Below are positions 1 to 7,920 of a stretch of 45,716 nucleotides of DNA, in pieces. Origin of the DNA: Planctomycetota bacterium. Lineage in GTDB: Bacteria; Planctomycetota; UBA1135; GCA-002686595. Position numbers and translations under genes: made by a program. The notes under the pieces are model-generated. The model made no database searches. It worked only from the letters and a program-made list of their open reading frames with translations, and was not told the origin of the DNA. Every line of letters starts with the position of its first letter. The first letter of the stretch is position 1. The stretch is taken from positions 1 through 45,716 of the forward strand of contig JAIOPM010000027.1 in NCBI GenBank assembly GCA_021413885.1. Reading direction: 5' to 3'.

Positions 1-612
1 CTCGGGCCCGGGCGCGCGACCGAACTCGCCCAGGCGATGCTCGACGACACGGTCGAGCGTTGCGCGGCGTCGACGACGTTTCGCACCGGGCTGTGGGCGG
101 CGGACGCGCGCGACGTCGCGTGGTTCCGCGAGCGCCATCCGGAACTCGCGCGGCACGTGGCGCAGGAAGGTCGCGATCTCGGGGAACGCATGGCGCGCTT
201 CTTCGAACGCGAGCTCGTCGCGCGTCCGCGTCAGAGCGCGGTGATCGTCGGCAGTGACGCGCCGTTGCTCGAGCTCGAGGCGATCGACGCGGCGCACCGC
301 GCGCTCGACGAAGGCGCCGATCTCGTGCTCGTCCCTGACGACGGCGGCGGCTACGCGTTGGTCGGCCTCGCGCGTTCGGCGCCGGATCTCTTCACGCGCG
401 TCGCGATGTCGACCGACGACATGTTGACGCGCACGCTCGCCGTTGCGCGCGAGCTCGGCTTCTCCGTCGAGCTCCTGGCGCCGTCGTTCGACATCGACAC
501 GCCCCAGGACTTCGAGCGCTTGCGCGTCGAACTCGCGGCGCGTCTCGCGGACGGTCGGCCCGTCCCGAACGCGGTCGCCGCGACCTTGCGCCGCTGGGGC
601 TTGCTCGCCTAA
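1..612 (+). CDS. TIGR04282/DUF2064-family glycosyltransferase-like protein (5' truncated)
   Basis: The reading frame is open from base 1, so the start lies outside the window; the ATG at 37 is internal. The first visible residues (LGPGRATELAQAML) match the region just after the nucleotide-binding start of TIGR04282 proteins, which are GT-A-like transferases annotated as arsenosugar biosynthesis or DUF2064. Further family marks are VIVGSDAPLLE, the acidic metal-site region, and PDDGGGYALVGL, the family's DGGY motif. About 203 codons are visible, close to a full family member. The true substrate is unknown; the arsenosugar label is a family name only. It converges on the next gene, with a 4-base overlap of the two stop codons. 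Confidence 0.8.
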   Translation, partial: LGPGRATELAQAMLDDTVERCAASTTFRTGLWAADARDVAWFRERHPELARHVAQEGRDLGERMARFFERELVARPRQSAVIVGSDAPLLELEAIDAAHRALDEGADLVLVPDDGGGYALVGLARSAPDLFTRVAMSTDDMLTRTLAVARELGFSVELLAPSFDIDTPQDFERLRVELAARLADGRPVPNAVAATLRRWGLLA

Positions 613-941
613 CGCACGTCGCGCTTGGGCGCGAGTTTCACCGCCGTGCCGTACGCCATGAACTCGGCGGCCGCGCGCGAGATCTCGGTCGACGCGAAGC
701 GCACGCCGACCACCGCGTCGGCGTGTTGGCTGTGCGCCTCGTCGATCATGCGATCGAGCGCTTGCTCGCGCGTCTCCGCGAGCAGCTTGGTGTATTCGTG
801 CACTTCGCCGCCGACGAGCTGCTTGAAGAGCGCCGCGAACACGCGCAACGCGTGGCGCGAACGCACCGTGTTGCCGCGCACGAGCCCGAGCGTCTCGACG
901 ATTTCTCTGCCGGGGATCAGGTCCGTGGTGACGACGATCAT
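609..941 (-). CDS. YbjQ/UPF0145 family protein
   Basis: A 110-residue protein, the usual length for the YbjQ (UPF0145, putative heavy-metal-binding) family. It begins MIVVTTDLIPG, as in the family, and carries the core segments LGLVRGNTV and ADAVVGVRF, the latter within a conserved strand-helix-strand fold. The biochemical role of the family is not established. Its ATG overlaps the stop of the anti-sigma-like gene by 4 bases (ATGA), so it is the last gene of a four-gene operon starting with lpxB and is probably translated by coupling. There is no signal peptide or membrane segment, so it should be cytoplasmic. Confidence 0.85.
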   Translation of the reverse strand: MIVVTTDLIPGREIVETLGLVRGNTVRSRHALRVFAALFKQLVGGEVHEYTKLLAETREQALDRMIDEAHSQHADAVVGVRFASTEISRAAAEFMAYGTAVKLAPKRDVR

Positions 942-1384
942 CGTTCGAGATCTCGATAGGGGTCGAGGTGCAGCGTGCGCAGCCGCGCGCGCACCGTGAA
1001 CGCGCCGACCAACCCCACGCCGACGCCGAGGGCGGCGAGCGCGAGCTTCGCGGCGAGGTCGAGGTCGCTCAACGCGACCTTGATCGCGGCCCACACGAAC
1101 AACGCCGTGGAGCCGCCGAGCAACAACGTCCAACCGACGCCGAGGCCGCTGCGTTGGAGCGTCTCGCTCGCGAGCCGCTTCCATTCGAAGTCCGCGGGCT
1201 CCGGCCCCGCCGCGCGGCGCGCCAACACGTCGAGCCGCAGATGTTCGGCGACCTCGCGCACCAAGTCGGGCTCGCGGGCGAGGCGCGCTTCGAACGTGCG
1301 GCGCGCTTCGGCCGTGAGCTCGCCGTCGGCGTAAGCCATCGCGAGCAATTGGTCCGGGCTCGGTTCCCGTTCCTCGGGCGTCAT
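938..1384 (-). CDS. Anti-sigma-factor-like membrane protein without zinc ligands
   Basis: This 148-residue protein has an N-terminal helical region (about residues 10-58, with LLAMAYADGELTAEA and FEARLAREPD). The region resembles the anti-sigma domain of zf-HC2-type anti-sigma factors but lacks the His-Cys-Cys zinc ligands. Two hydrophobic segments follow (about 83-103 and 109-130), and then a short basic tail. The start ATG overlaps the stop of the ECF sigma gene by 4 bases, which is the classical sigma/anti-sigma arrangement. I infer that it holds the upstream sigma factor at the membrane. The assignment rests on context plus the N-terminal pattern; no partner binding can be shown here. Confidence 0.65.
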   Translation of the reverse strand: MTPEEREPSPDQLLAMAYADGELTAEARRTFEARLAREPDLVREVAEHLRLDVLARRAAGPEPADFEWKRLASETLQRSGLGVGWTLLLGGSTALFVWAAIKVALSDLDLAAKLALAALGVGVGLVGAFTVRARLRTLHLDPYRDLER

Positions 1385-2073
1385 CCTTTGCCTCCGTTTC
1401 CTTCGCGTCGCGGTTCGTCGTCGCGGATCCCGAAGTCCACTTCGAGATGGTGGCCGAGCTGCAGCGCCAAGCGTCGGCGCGCGTGGAACAAACGGGACAT
1501 CACCGTCCCGATCGGGATCGCGAGTTGGTCGGCGATCGCTTGGTACGAGAGCTCCTCGAAGTGGCGCAGCGCAAGCACCTCTTGGTCGCGCGCACCGAGG
1601 CGGCGGTACGCGGTCCAGAAGAGCTGCTTGCGCTCGTCGCTCTCCGCGGGCTCGCTCGGCGAAGCGGAGTCGTCGACGATCTCCCAATCGGTCGGCGCAT
1701 CTTCGTCGCGCGGCGCGACGTCGGTCGCGGTCTTCGCGCGGATGACGCCCTTGGTGCGCAAGTGGCTGAAGCACGTGTTGCGCAGGATGCGGTGGAACCA
1801 CGGCAGGAACGGCTCGCCGTCCTTGAACGTGTCGCGCGCCTTGTACGTCTTGAGGAACGCCTCTTGGGCGAGCTCGAGCGCGTCGTCGCGCGAGCCGACC
1901 CAACCTTGCGCGACGCGGAACGCGCGGCCGCGCAGTTGCTCCACGAGTTCGTCGAACGCAGCCTTGTCGCCGCGCTTGGTGCGCAACATCAGTTCCGTCG
2001 AGAGGGCGGCCATGGGGTCGCCGCCGTACTCGCCGAGTCCGACCTTGTTCATCGGGTTTCGAGGTTCGCTCAT
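1381..2073 (-). CDS. ECF-type RNA polymerase sigma factor
   Basis: A 230-residue sigma-70-family factor of the extracytoplasmic-function type. Region 2 spans about residues 28-100, with GDKAAFDELVEQ, DALELAQEAFLKTY (the -10 recognition helix area) and PFLPWFHRILRNTCF. Region 4 spans about 155-210, with RLGARDQEVLALRHFEELS and IPIGTVMSRLFHARRRL (the helix-turn-helix that reads the -35). A longer frame exists upstream, but the ATG at 2073 overlaps the lpxB stop by 4 bases (ATGA) and gives the natural N-terminus MSEPRNPM. It is followed by a probable anti-sigma gene. Co-translation with lpxB suggests a link to envelope or outer-membrane state. Confidence 0.92.
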   Translation of the reverse strand: MSEPRNPMNKVGLGEYGGDPMAALSTELMLRTKRGDKAAFDELVEQLRGRAFRVAQGWVGSRDDALELAQEAFLKTYKARDTFKDGEPFLPWFHRILRNTCFSHLRTKGVIRAKTATDVAPRDEDAPTDWEIVDDSASPSEPAESDERKQLFWTAYRRLGARDQEVLALRHFEELSYQAIADQLAIPIGTVMSRLFHARRRLALQLGHHLEVDFGIRDDEPRREGNGGKG

Positions 2074-3389
2074 CGCGGTTCCTCGAGGGCGGTCGCGAGC
2101 ACCGCGCGCGCCGCGCGGCCGCACGCGCCCGCGGGTCCGAGCCGTTCACGCGCGAGCTCGAGGCCCGCGAGGCATTCCGCGCGCCACGCTCGGTCGCCGA
2201 GCGCTCGCCGCACCGCCGCGACGACTTCCGCACGGGGCCCGTCGCCGACGAAGCAGAACTCGGGGCAGACCTCGCGCGCCGCGAGCAGATTGATCGACGC
2301 GAAGTACGGCGCCGTCAGGAACCGCCGCGCCATCCACACCTCGCGCCGGTGCGCGACGCGGTAGATCACGACTGTCGGCAGGCGGTGATGGAGCAGATCG
2401 AGCAACGCGGTGCCGGAAACCGAGAACGCGGCCTTCGCTCGTCCCAGCGAACCGTGCAGATCGCCGAGCTCGACGCGGACGCGCGCGGCGAGTTCGGGGC
2501 TCGCGGCGAGCGTCGTGCGCACGAGTTCCTCGATGCGGGGCCCGAGTTCGTGCCGCTCGTGGGGGACGATCACTTCGAGCGCCGGATCCTCGCGCAGCAG
2601 TTCGGCCGCGACCGAGAGCATCCACGGCAAGTTGCGCGCGAGTACGCCTTCGCGGCTGCCGGGTAGAAGCGCGAGCGCACGACGTTCGCTCGCGTCGATC
2701 GTCGGAACGTTCGCGGGCAACGCATCGAGCAACGGATGTCCGACGTGACGACACTTCACGCCGCGTCGATCGAACCACGCCTTCTCGAACGGCAGGATCG
2801 AGAGCGACAGATCGACCGCATCGCGATACCCGTCGACGCGCCACGGCGCCCAGCCCCAATATTGCGGGGTGACGAAGTGCACGACTCGCGCGCCCTGGCG
2901 CCGCGCCATCCGACCGAGCGGCACGTGCAACGCCGGCGAGTCGACCAGCACGACGACGTCCGCGCGACGTTCGGCGATCGCGCGCAAGCTGTTGGTCAGG
3001 AGCCCGAGGTAGAACGGCAACGCACCGAGCACGTCGAAGCCCATCGCCGCGCGCTCGACCGGATTGCCGACGAGTTCGACGCCGGCCGCAGCGAGCGCGC
3101 GACCGCCGAGGCCGAAGCACTTCGCCGCGGGCGCGCCGCGGTTCGCGAGCTCCGCTTGCAGCGCGCGCACGAAGTTGACCGCGTGGATCTCGCCCGAAAC
3201 CTCCGCGCACGAGACGAAGACCGACAGCGGCCGCGTCGGCGTCGGCGCGTCCGTGTCCTCGACCGGCGCGGGCGTCGCGAGCAACGCGCGGAGTTCGGCG
3301 ACGCGTTCGTCGTGCTCGCCGCGATAGCTCCACGCGCGGAACGGCAACCGGACGACGTCGAGGGCGGCGCGGACGAGCTCGCGGGTCAC
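2070..3389 (-). CDS. lpxB: Lipid-A-disaccharide synthase (GT19)
   Basis: LpxB condenses UDP-2,3-diacylglucosamine with lipid X to make the lipid A disaccharide at the inner membrane. The protein carries the family start motif in the form VFVSCAEVSGEIHA, then PALHVPLGRMARRQG, VTPQYWGWAPWRV (the VxPxxWAW region), ALLPGSREGVL and VSGTALLDLLHHRLPTVVIYR (the donor-site block). The start is uncertain. The first in-frame GTG at 3389 gives 439 residues with an N-terminal extension of about 60 residues before the usual first strand. The frame stays open further upstream but would run into the divergent gene. It is the first gene of the operon with the sigma, anti-sigma and YbjQ genes. Confidence 0.9.
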   Translation of the reverse strand: MTRELVRAALDVVRLPFRAWSYRGEHDERVAELRALLATPAPVEDTDAPTPTRPLSVFVSCAEVSGEIHAVNFVRALQAELANRGAPAAKCFGLGGRALAAAGVELVGNPVERAAMGFDVLGALPFYLGLLTNSLRAIAERRADVVVLVDSPALHVPLGRMARRQGARVVHFVTPQYWGWAPWRVDGYRDAVDLSLSILPFEKAWFDRRGVKCRHVGHPLLDALPANVPTIDASERRALALLPGSREGVLARNLPWMLSVAAELLREDPALEVIVPHERHELGPRIEELVRTTLAASPELAARVRVELGDLHGSLGRAKAAFSVSGTALLDLLHHRLPTVVIYRVAHRREVWMARRFLTAPYFASINLLAAREVCPEFCFVGDGPRAEVVAAVRRALGDRAWRAECLAGLELARERLGPAGACGRAARAVLATALEEPR

Positions 3390-3509
3390 CGCCCAACGAG
3401 GTCGCGAGGGCGAAGCGGGAAGGACGCTCAAGGCCGCACACGTTACGAAGCTGCGCGTGCGAAGGGGAGAGCGCGTTCTCCGCGCGTGCTTTTCAGGTGG
3501 AGCCGCTCC

Positions 3510-3515
3510 TAGAAT
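3510..3515 (+). promoter_or_regulatory. -10 hexamer TAGAAT, 7 bases before ATG
   Basis: TAGAAT lies at 3510-3515 and the ATG of the next gene at 3523. A start site 6-8 bases after the hexamer would fall on the start codon, so a leaderless transcript is predicted. No Shine-Dalgarno sequence is present. Confidence 0.55.
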
Positions 3516-3522
3516 CCCGCGG

Positions 3523-4212
3523 ATGGCCGGTGTCGTCGGTTGGTTCCTGTTGATCTTCGGCGCGATGTTCGTGCTGTCGCTGATCCCGGGCCTCGGCGCG
3601 CTCTTCCACGGCTTCTGGGGTTTCTGGATCACCGCGCTCGTCGTCAGCGCGATCGGTTCGTGGATCACGCGGAGGCTTGTCGAACGGCGGCGCTTCGAGA
3701 GCAAGCGACGCGCGCTCGTCGGCGTCGACAGCGGACACAATCAGGGCAAGCTCGGCGCGTTGCTGCTCGCGTCAGGTCGCGCGCGCGCCGCCCTCGAGCC
3801 GCTCGAACGCGCGGTCGCAGCCGAACCGAAGTCGCCGGAGTGGCGCTATCGACTCGGGCTCGCGCGTTTGGGCGCGGGGCGTCTGCGTCCGGCGGAGGAA
3901 GCGCTGGCGAGCGCCGCCGCGATCGACGCGGAGTACGCGTACGGCGATCTGCAGCTCCGCCTCGCCGAAACGCGCACGCGCCTCGGAGATGTGGAGAGCG
4001 CGAGAGCGTCGCTCGATCTCTTCGATCGCAATCACGGACCGAGTCCGGAGAGCGCGTACCGCCGCGGCCTCGTCGAACGACGTGCGGGTCGACGCGACGC
4101 GGCACGGGCGAGTTTCGCGCAGGTCGCCGTGCTCGCCGAACGCGCCGCGCAATTCCAACGCGGCCGCAACCGCGGCTGGGTGGCGCGCGCGTTCTTCCTG
4201 CGCTGGTTCTGA
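3523..4212 (+). CDS. Membrane-anchored TPR-like protein
   Basis: A 229-residue protein with an N-terminal hydrophobic stretch (MAGVVGWFLLIFGAMFVLSL, then WITALVVSAIGSWI) forming one or two membrane segments within residues 1-50. The soluble part is made of helix pairs typical of tetratricopeptide repeats: GKLGALLLASGRARAALEPL, EWRYRLGLARLGAGRL, LRLAETRTRLGDVESA and AYRRGLVERRAGRRDAA. TPR domains scaffold protein complexes; no partner is evident. The start at 3523 was chosen over an upstream ATG (3457) because a TAGAAT -10 box would lie inside the longer frame. It is divergent from lpxB and convergent with the ABC permease. Confidence 0.7.
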   Translation: MAGVVGWFLLIFGAMFVLSLIPGLGALFHGFWGFWITALVVSAIGSWITRRLVERRRFESKRRALVGVDSGHNQGKLGALLLASGRARAALEPLERAVAAEPKSPEWRYRLGLARLGAGRLRPAEEALASAAAIDAEYAYGDLQLRLAETRTRLGDVESARASLDLFDRNHGPSPESAYRRGLVERRAGRRDAARASFAQVAVLAERAAQFQRGRNRGWVARAFFLRWF

Positions 4213-4215
4213 GTC

Positions 4216-4977
4216 CTACGGTGCCCGCCGCGAGAAAACCGCGAGCGAGATCAGCAGCGAGACCACCGATACCCCGACCATCGGGATCCACAGCCGCGGA
4301 TCGAGCGCGTGCTTCTGGTAGACGGCGATGTACGTCGGCACGTCGCTCATGCGGAAGAGCGACCAGTGCGTCGCCGTCTCGACCATGTAGAGCGCTAATT
4401 GCACGAGGCCGCCGAACAACACCGCGCCCGCGACGACCCACGGATTGCGCGCGCAGCACGAACCGAGGAAGCCGAGCGAGTAGATCGCGAGCAGGAAGAG
4501 CGACTGGTGCAACGCGCACAGCGCGAGCGGACCTTGGTCGAGGCTCTCGCCGACGCGCTCGACGAGCATCGGGATCGTCGCCGTCGTCAGGAACACGGGC
4601 GCGACCAACGCGAACGCGCCGAGGGAGTAGCGCTCGAGCAGCATGCGCCGTCGCGAGATCGGCCGCGCGAGGCAGAGCTCCAAAGTCCCGCGCAACGAAT
4701 GTCCTGCGATCGCGGGCGACGCGAGCAACGCGGCCGCGAGCACGCCGAGCGTGCTGCACACCTTGAAGAAGTGTTGCGCGAGCACGTAACCCGCGACGCC
4801 GGTCTGCTCGATGAAGCCGAGTTGGTCCTTGAGCACCTGGATCGGCGCCATCGAGCTCAACATCTCGAGCTTGTCCTCGAAGCGCGGCCAGAACAGGATC
4901 GCCGGCACGAGCAGGAGTTCGAGCACGAACGCAATCGCGAGCGTCGCCCACAACGTCAGTCGGAACTCGCGACGCAT
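4216..4977 (-). CDS. ABC-2-type transporter permease
   Basis: A 253-residue integral membrane protein with about six hydrophobic segments: near 13-30, 70-92, 120-140, 155-175, 181-200 and 230-248. The segment AGHSLRGTLELCLARPISRRR, between the second and third, is the cytoplasmic loop motif seen in ABC-2 exporter permeases (a region followed by 'ARPISR'). It starts within the stop of the ATPase gene (TGATG, 1-base overlap), so the two form one exporter. The substrate cannot be read from the sequence. Confidence 0.82.
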   Translation of the reverse strand: MRREFRLTLWATLAIAFVLELLLVPAILFWPRFEDKLEMLSSMAPIQVLKDQLGFIEQTGVAGYVLAQHFFKVCSTLGVLAAALLASPAIAGHSLRGTLELCLARPISRRRMLLERYSLGAFALVAPVFLTTATIPMLVERVGESLDQGPLALCALHQSLFLLAIYSLGFLGSCCARNPWVVAGAVLFGGLVQLALYMVETATHWSLFRMSDVPTYIAVYQKHALDPRLWIPMVGVSVVSLLISLAVFSRRAP

Positions 4978-5900
4978 CAGCAGGCCTCGACGCCGTAGAG
5001 GTCGCGGTAGAGCTCTTCGAGCGACAGCTCGCCGTACTCGAGCGCGCGCGGCGCGGGCACGTCGCGCAGCGCCGCGAGCGCGCCGAGGAACGGACGCGGG
5101 TCGGCGCCGTCGTGCTCGAACACCAACGCGTTGCCCACCGACTGCGTCGTGCGGCCGGGCAACGAAGTCGCGCGCGCGGCGAAGAGCTCGCGCTCGCGCT
5201 CGTCCTGGAACACGACACGCACGCGGCGTCCGGCGCGCGCGCGCACGTCGGCGGCGGAACCGCGGTAGACGACGCGGCCCTGGTGGAGGCAGACGAGCTC
5301 CTTGCACGCGCGATCGACTTCGCCGAGGTGGTGCGACGAGAGCAGGATCGCCGTGCCTTCGCGCGCATCGCGCTCGAGCATCGCGATCAGCGCGCCGCGC
5401 TTCTGCGGGTCGAGGCCTTCGGAGGCTTCGTCGAGGATGCGCACCGGCACGCGCGGACCGAGCGTCGCGGCGAACAGCAGTTGCCGCTTCATGCCGTGGC
5501 TGAACGTGCGCACGCGGGCGTCGAGCGGGAGCTCGAGTTCCTTCGCGATCTCCCGCGCACGCTCGAGGCCTTCTCTCGTGCGGCCGCGCAGCAACCATTC
5601 GAGATGTTCGCGCGCCTTCAGTTCGCCGAAGAGCGCGAGCTCGCCCGGCGCGTACGCCGCGACACGTCGCACCGCGAGCCCGTCGCCCGCGAGTCGCACG
5701 CCGTGGATCACGACGTCGCCCGCGTCGGCGCGCGTGATGCCGACCAGGCAGCGCATCAACGTGCTCTTCCCCGAACCGTTCGGGCCCAGCAACCCCGTGA
5801 TCTCGCCGGGCTTGGCGTCGAAATCGACCGGCGCGAGCGCGAGCTTCGCGCCGAACGCGCGTGTCACGCCGCGCGCGACGATGCCGGAGGAGTCGACCAT
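4977..5900 (-). CDS. ABC transporter ATP-binding protein
   Basis: A 307-residue ATPase. Walker A is GPNGSGKS (about 39-46), the signature is in the form FSHGMKRQ (about 133-140), and Walker B with D-loop is VRILDEASEGLDP (about 153-165); the switch His is in SSHH. The Q-loop region reads YAPGELALFGEL, with Glu rather than Gln, as in many ABC-2 exporter ATPases. An extra C-terminal domain of about 90 residues, ending ELSLEELYRDLYG, is typical of the DrrA/CcmA-like exporter subfamily. It is translated together with the permease. It lies 34 bases after the YdjM-like gene and may share its transcript or use its own promoter at 5910-5938. Confidence 0.92.
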   Translation of the reverse strand: MVDSSGIVARGVTRAFGAKLALAPVDFDAKPGEITGLLGPNGSGKSTLMRCLVGITRADAGDVVIHGVRLAGDGLAVRRVAAYAPGELALFGELKAREHLEWLLRGRTREGLERAREIAKELELPLDARVRTFSHGMKRQLLFAATLGPRVPVRILDEASEGLDPQKRGALIAMLERDAREGTAILLSSHHLGEVDRACKELVCLHQGRVVYRGSAADVRARAGRRVRVVFQDERERELFAARATSLPGRTTQSVGNALVFEHDGADPRPFLGALAALRDVPAPRALEYGELSLEELYRDLYGVEAC

Positions 5901-5909
5901 CGGAGTTCG

Positions 5910-5938
5910 AGCTTTCCTCGCTGCGAGCGGCGTGTCAA
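5910..5938 (-). promoter_or_regulatory. Candidate promoter for the ABC exporter
   Basis: On the minus strand TTGACA (5938-5933), a 17-base spacer and a weak -10 AAAGCT (5915-5910) are followed 9 bases later by the ATG at 5900. The -35 is perfect and the -10 poor. It overlaps the end of the upstream gene. Confidence 0.35.
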
Positions 5939-7053
5939 TCGCCGCAGCCGAGCAAGTGCCCGTCGTCGTCGAACGTCACGGTGAATTCGCTCCAGATCGG
6001 ACCGCGCCGCTCCCCGCTCGGATCGTGGACGAATGCTCCCGGCGAGTATTGATAGCGCGCGTCCATCAGGTGGACGGTTCGGCCGGTCGCGTCCTCTTCG
6101 ACGCCGGCGTGCGGGAAGCGCGCGAACGAACGCCACGGCGCGGAGCAGTCGGCGAACAGCGCGCGCTCGACGAACGCATCTTCCTCGCCGCGGTCGAGCC
6201 TCCGGTACGTGCCCGGTCCGTCGCCGAGTCGCCATTCGACGACGTGCACGAACCGTTGGCTCATCACGAACACGCGCCATGCGCGCGAGTCGAGCGGCGA
6301 CGGGTTGGCGGCGACGGATTCGACGACTTCGTCGGCCGCGAGCTGCGGAGCGAGCCACGCCGTGCCGTCGTCGCGCGCGCGCTCGGACGCGAGGTGCATG
6401 CCGCTCAGATAACCGCCGATCACGAAGCCCGCGGTCGCGAGTACGGTTCCGGCGCGTTGCCGCCCGACGCCGGCCCAGCGGCAGACCGCAATCGTTCCGA
6501 CCGCGAGCGTCCAAGCCGCGGCGAGCAGCGGATTGCGTGTGAACCACGCGAGCGCCACGACGGTCGCGAGCGCCGCGACGCCGAGCAGGAGCGAGCCGAG
6601 CCGCGTGCGCTCGCCCGAGAGCGCCACCGCGCCGCCGAGCGCGAGCCACAGCCATGGATCGACGAGGAAAACGGTGTCGCCGTAGTACCGCGTTCCGTCG
6701 AACGGCAGGAACGGGCGCACGCCGAAGCTGTTGAGCGCGTCGAAGATCGGGTGGCTCGCGACCGCCGCGAACGCCAACGTGAGCGCGGCGCCGAACTGGG
6801 TGCCGGACCTTCGCGCGGAGAGCCAATGGACCCACGCGACCCATGGAGCGAGGAGCACGACTCCGACGATCGAGTGCGTGATCCCGCGGTGCTCGGTCAA
6901 GTAGACCGATTGGCTGTGGAAGAGCTGGAGCACGACGTCGGCGTCGGGCAGATTCGCGGCGACCATCGCGGCGAGCGCGGCGTGCTTCACGCGCGCGCCG
7001 AGGGGCGTCTTCGCGATCGCGGCGCCGATCAGAGCGTGCGTGAGGTTGTCCAC
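5935..7053 (-). CDS. YdjM-like membrane-bound metal-dependent hydrolase
   Basis: A 372-residue protein starting at GTG with the family hallmark VDNLTHALIGAAIA, followed by ANLPDADVVL and TEHRGITHSIVG. These His/Asp motifs define the YdjM/PF04307 family of inner-membrane putative metal-dependent hydrolases. Several hydrophobic segments follow up to about residue 215, then a soluble C-terminal domain of about 150 residues (from SERARDDG). That tail is unlike short YdjM proteins but is common in longer family members. The GTG shares one base with the phzF-like stop (TAGTG), so the genes are translationally coupled. The substrate is unknown. Confidence 0.8.
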   Translation of the reverse strand: MDNLTHALIGAAIAKTPLGARVKHAALAAMVAANLPDADVVLQLFHSQSVYLTEHRGITHSIVGVVLLAPWVAWVHWLSARRSGTQFGAALTLAFAAVASHPIFDALNSFGVRPFLPFDGTRYYGDTVFLVDPWLWLALGGAVALSGERTRLGSLLLGVAALATVVALAWFTRNPLLAAAWTLAVGTIAVCRWAGVGRQRAGTVLATAGFVIGGYLSGMHLASERARDDGTAWLAPQLAADEVVESVAANPSPLDSRAWRVFVMSQRFVHVVEWRLGDGPGTYRRLDRGEEDAFVERALFADCSAPWRSFARFPHAGVEEDATGRTVHLMDARYQYSPGAFVHDPSGERRGPIWSEFTVTFDDDGHLLGCGD

Positions 7054-7841
7054 TACGCCGAGAACCGGATCGTGCCCTCGAGGTACGTGTGCGCGCGGCC
7101 GACGAGGATCACGCGCTCGCCCGCGAGCTCGCACTCGAGTTCTCCGACGCGCCGCGAGACTTGGCGCGCGACGAGCTTCGTCCGGCCCAACCGTTCGGCC
7201 CAGTAGGGGACCAACGTCGCGTGCGCCGAACCGGTGACGGGATCCTCGTCGATGCCGGCGCGCGGCGCGAAGAAGCGCGAGACGAAGTCGACCCTGCCCG
7301 CTCCCGGCGCGGTGACGATCACGCCGACGTCGTGGAGCTGCGCGACGCGCGCGAAGTCCGGCGCGAGGGAGCCCACGTCGCTCGCGCGCGCGAACACCGC
7401 CATCGCGAAGAGTCCGTCCCAGACTTCGCGCGGCGCGCGGCCGAGGGCTCGCGCCCAACTCGCATCGAGCCTTCTGCGCCGCGGCGCGCGCACGGGGAGA
7501 TCGAGCGCGAGGCCGCGACCTTTCTTCGTCACGACGAGCACGCCGCTCTTGGTGTTGAAACGCAAGTGCTTCGCCCGCGCGCCGAGGTGCGCGAACAGCA
7601 CATGCCCGGTCGCGAGTGTCGCGTGGCCGCACATCACGACCTCGCAGACCGGCGTGAACCAACGCAGGTCGTACTCCGCGCCGCGGCGGACGAAGAACGC
7701 GGTCTCGGAGAGGTTGTTCTCCGCGGCGATCGCTTGGAGCGTTCGATCGGGGAGCCAACGACGAAGGGGGCAGACCGCGGCCGGGTTGCCGGCGAACGGC
7801 CGCGCCGCGAAGGCGTCGACCACGAAGAGGGGGAGGCGCAT
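7053..7841 (-). CDS. PhzF-family isomerase/epimerase
   Basis: A 262-residue protein of the PhzF fold, a pair of diaminopimelate-epimerase-like domains. Visible motifs are VVDAFAARPFAGNPAAVC at the N-terminus, NNLSETAFF with the conserved Glu at about residue 46, LRWFTPVCEVVMCGHATLA, and DEDPVTGSAHATLVPYW in the second half. In PhzF the Glu acts in an isomerisation; most homologues outside phenazine clusters have unknown substrates, and no phenazine gene is present here. It is the first gene of the run with the YdjM-like and ABC genes. Confidence 0.9.
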   Translation of the reverse strand: MRLPLFVVDAFAARPFAGNPAAVCPLRRWLPDRTLQAIAAENNLSETAFFVRRGAEYDLRWFTPVCEVVMCGHATLATGHVLFAHLGARAKHLRFNTKSGVLVVTKKGRGLALDLPVRAPRRRRLDASWARALGRAPREVWDGLFAMAVFARASDVGSLAPDFARVAQLHDVGVIVTAPGAGRVDFVSRFFAPRAGIDEDPVTGSAHATLVPYWAERLGRTKLVARQVSRRVGELECELAGERVILVGRAHTYLEGTIRFSA

Positions 7842-7849
7842 GGGCGAGC

Positions 7850-7855
7850 ATCGTA
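7850..7855 (-). promoter_or_regulatory. -10 hexamer TACGAT, 8 bases before ATG
   Basis: TACGAT (7855-7850, minus strand) precedes the phzF-like ATG at 7841 by 8 bases, again without a Shine-Dalgarno sequence. The 12-base string TACGATGCTCGC recurs exactly in front of the gene starting at 34562. Confidence 0.5.
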
Positions 7856-7900
7856 GAACGCGGCGGCTCCGACTCCGAGGGCGCGTCGCGTTCGACGCGC

Positions 7901-7912
7901 GGACACTAGACT
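7901..7912 (+). promoter_or_regulatory. Extended -10 element ending in TAGACT, 8 bases before GTG
   Basis: GGACACTAGACT at 7901-7912 precedes the GTG start at 7921. The identical 12-mer occurs at 45182-45193 in front of a lipoprotein gene. No clear -35 and no Shine-Dalgarno sequence are seen, so an extended -10 driving a leaderless mRNA is inferred. Confidence 0.5.
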
Positions 7913-7920
7913 CGTCGCTC

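Noticed and set aside
3390..3740. Extension of lpxB to an upstream ATG at 3740
   Set aside because: It would run through the divergent TPR-like gene and its TAGAAT box, and the residues resemble no LpxB.
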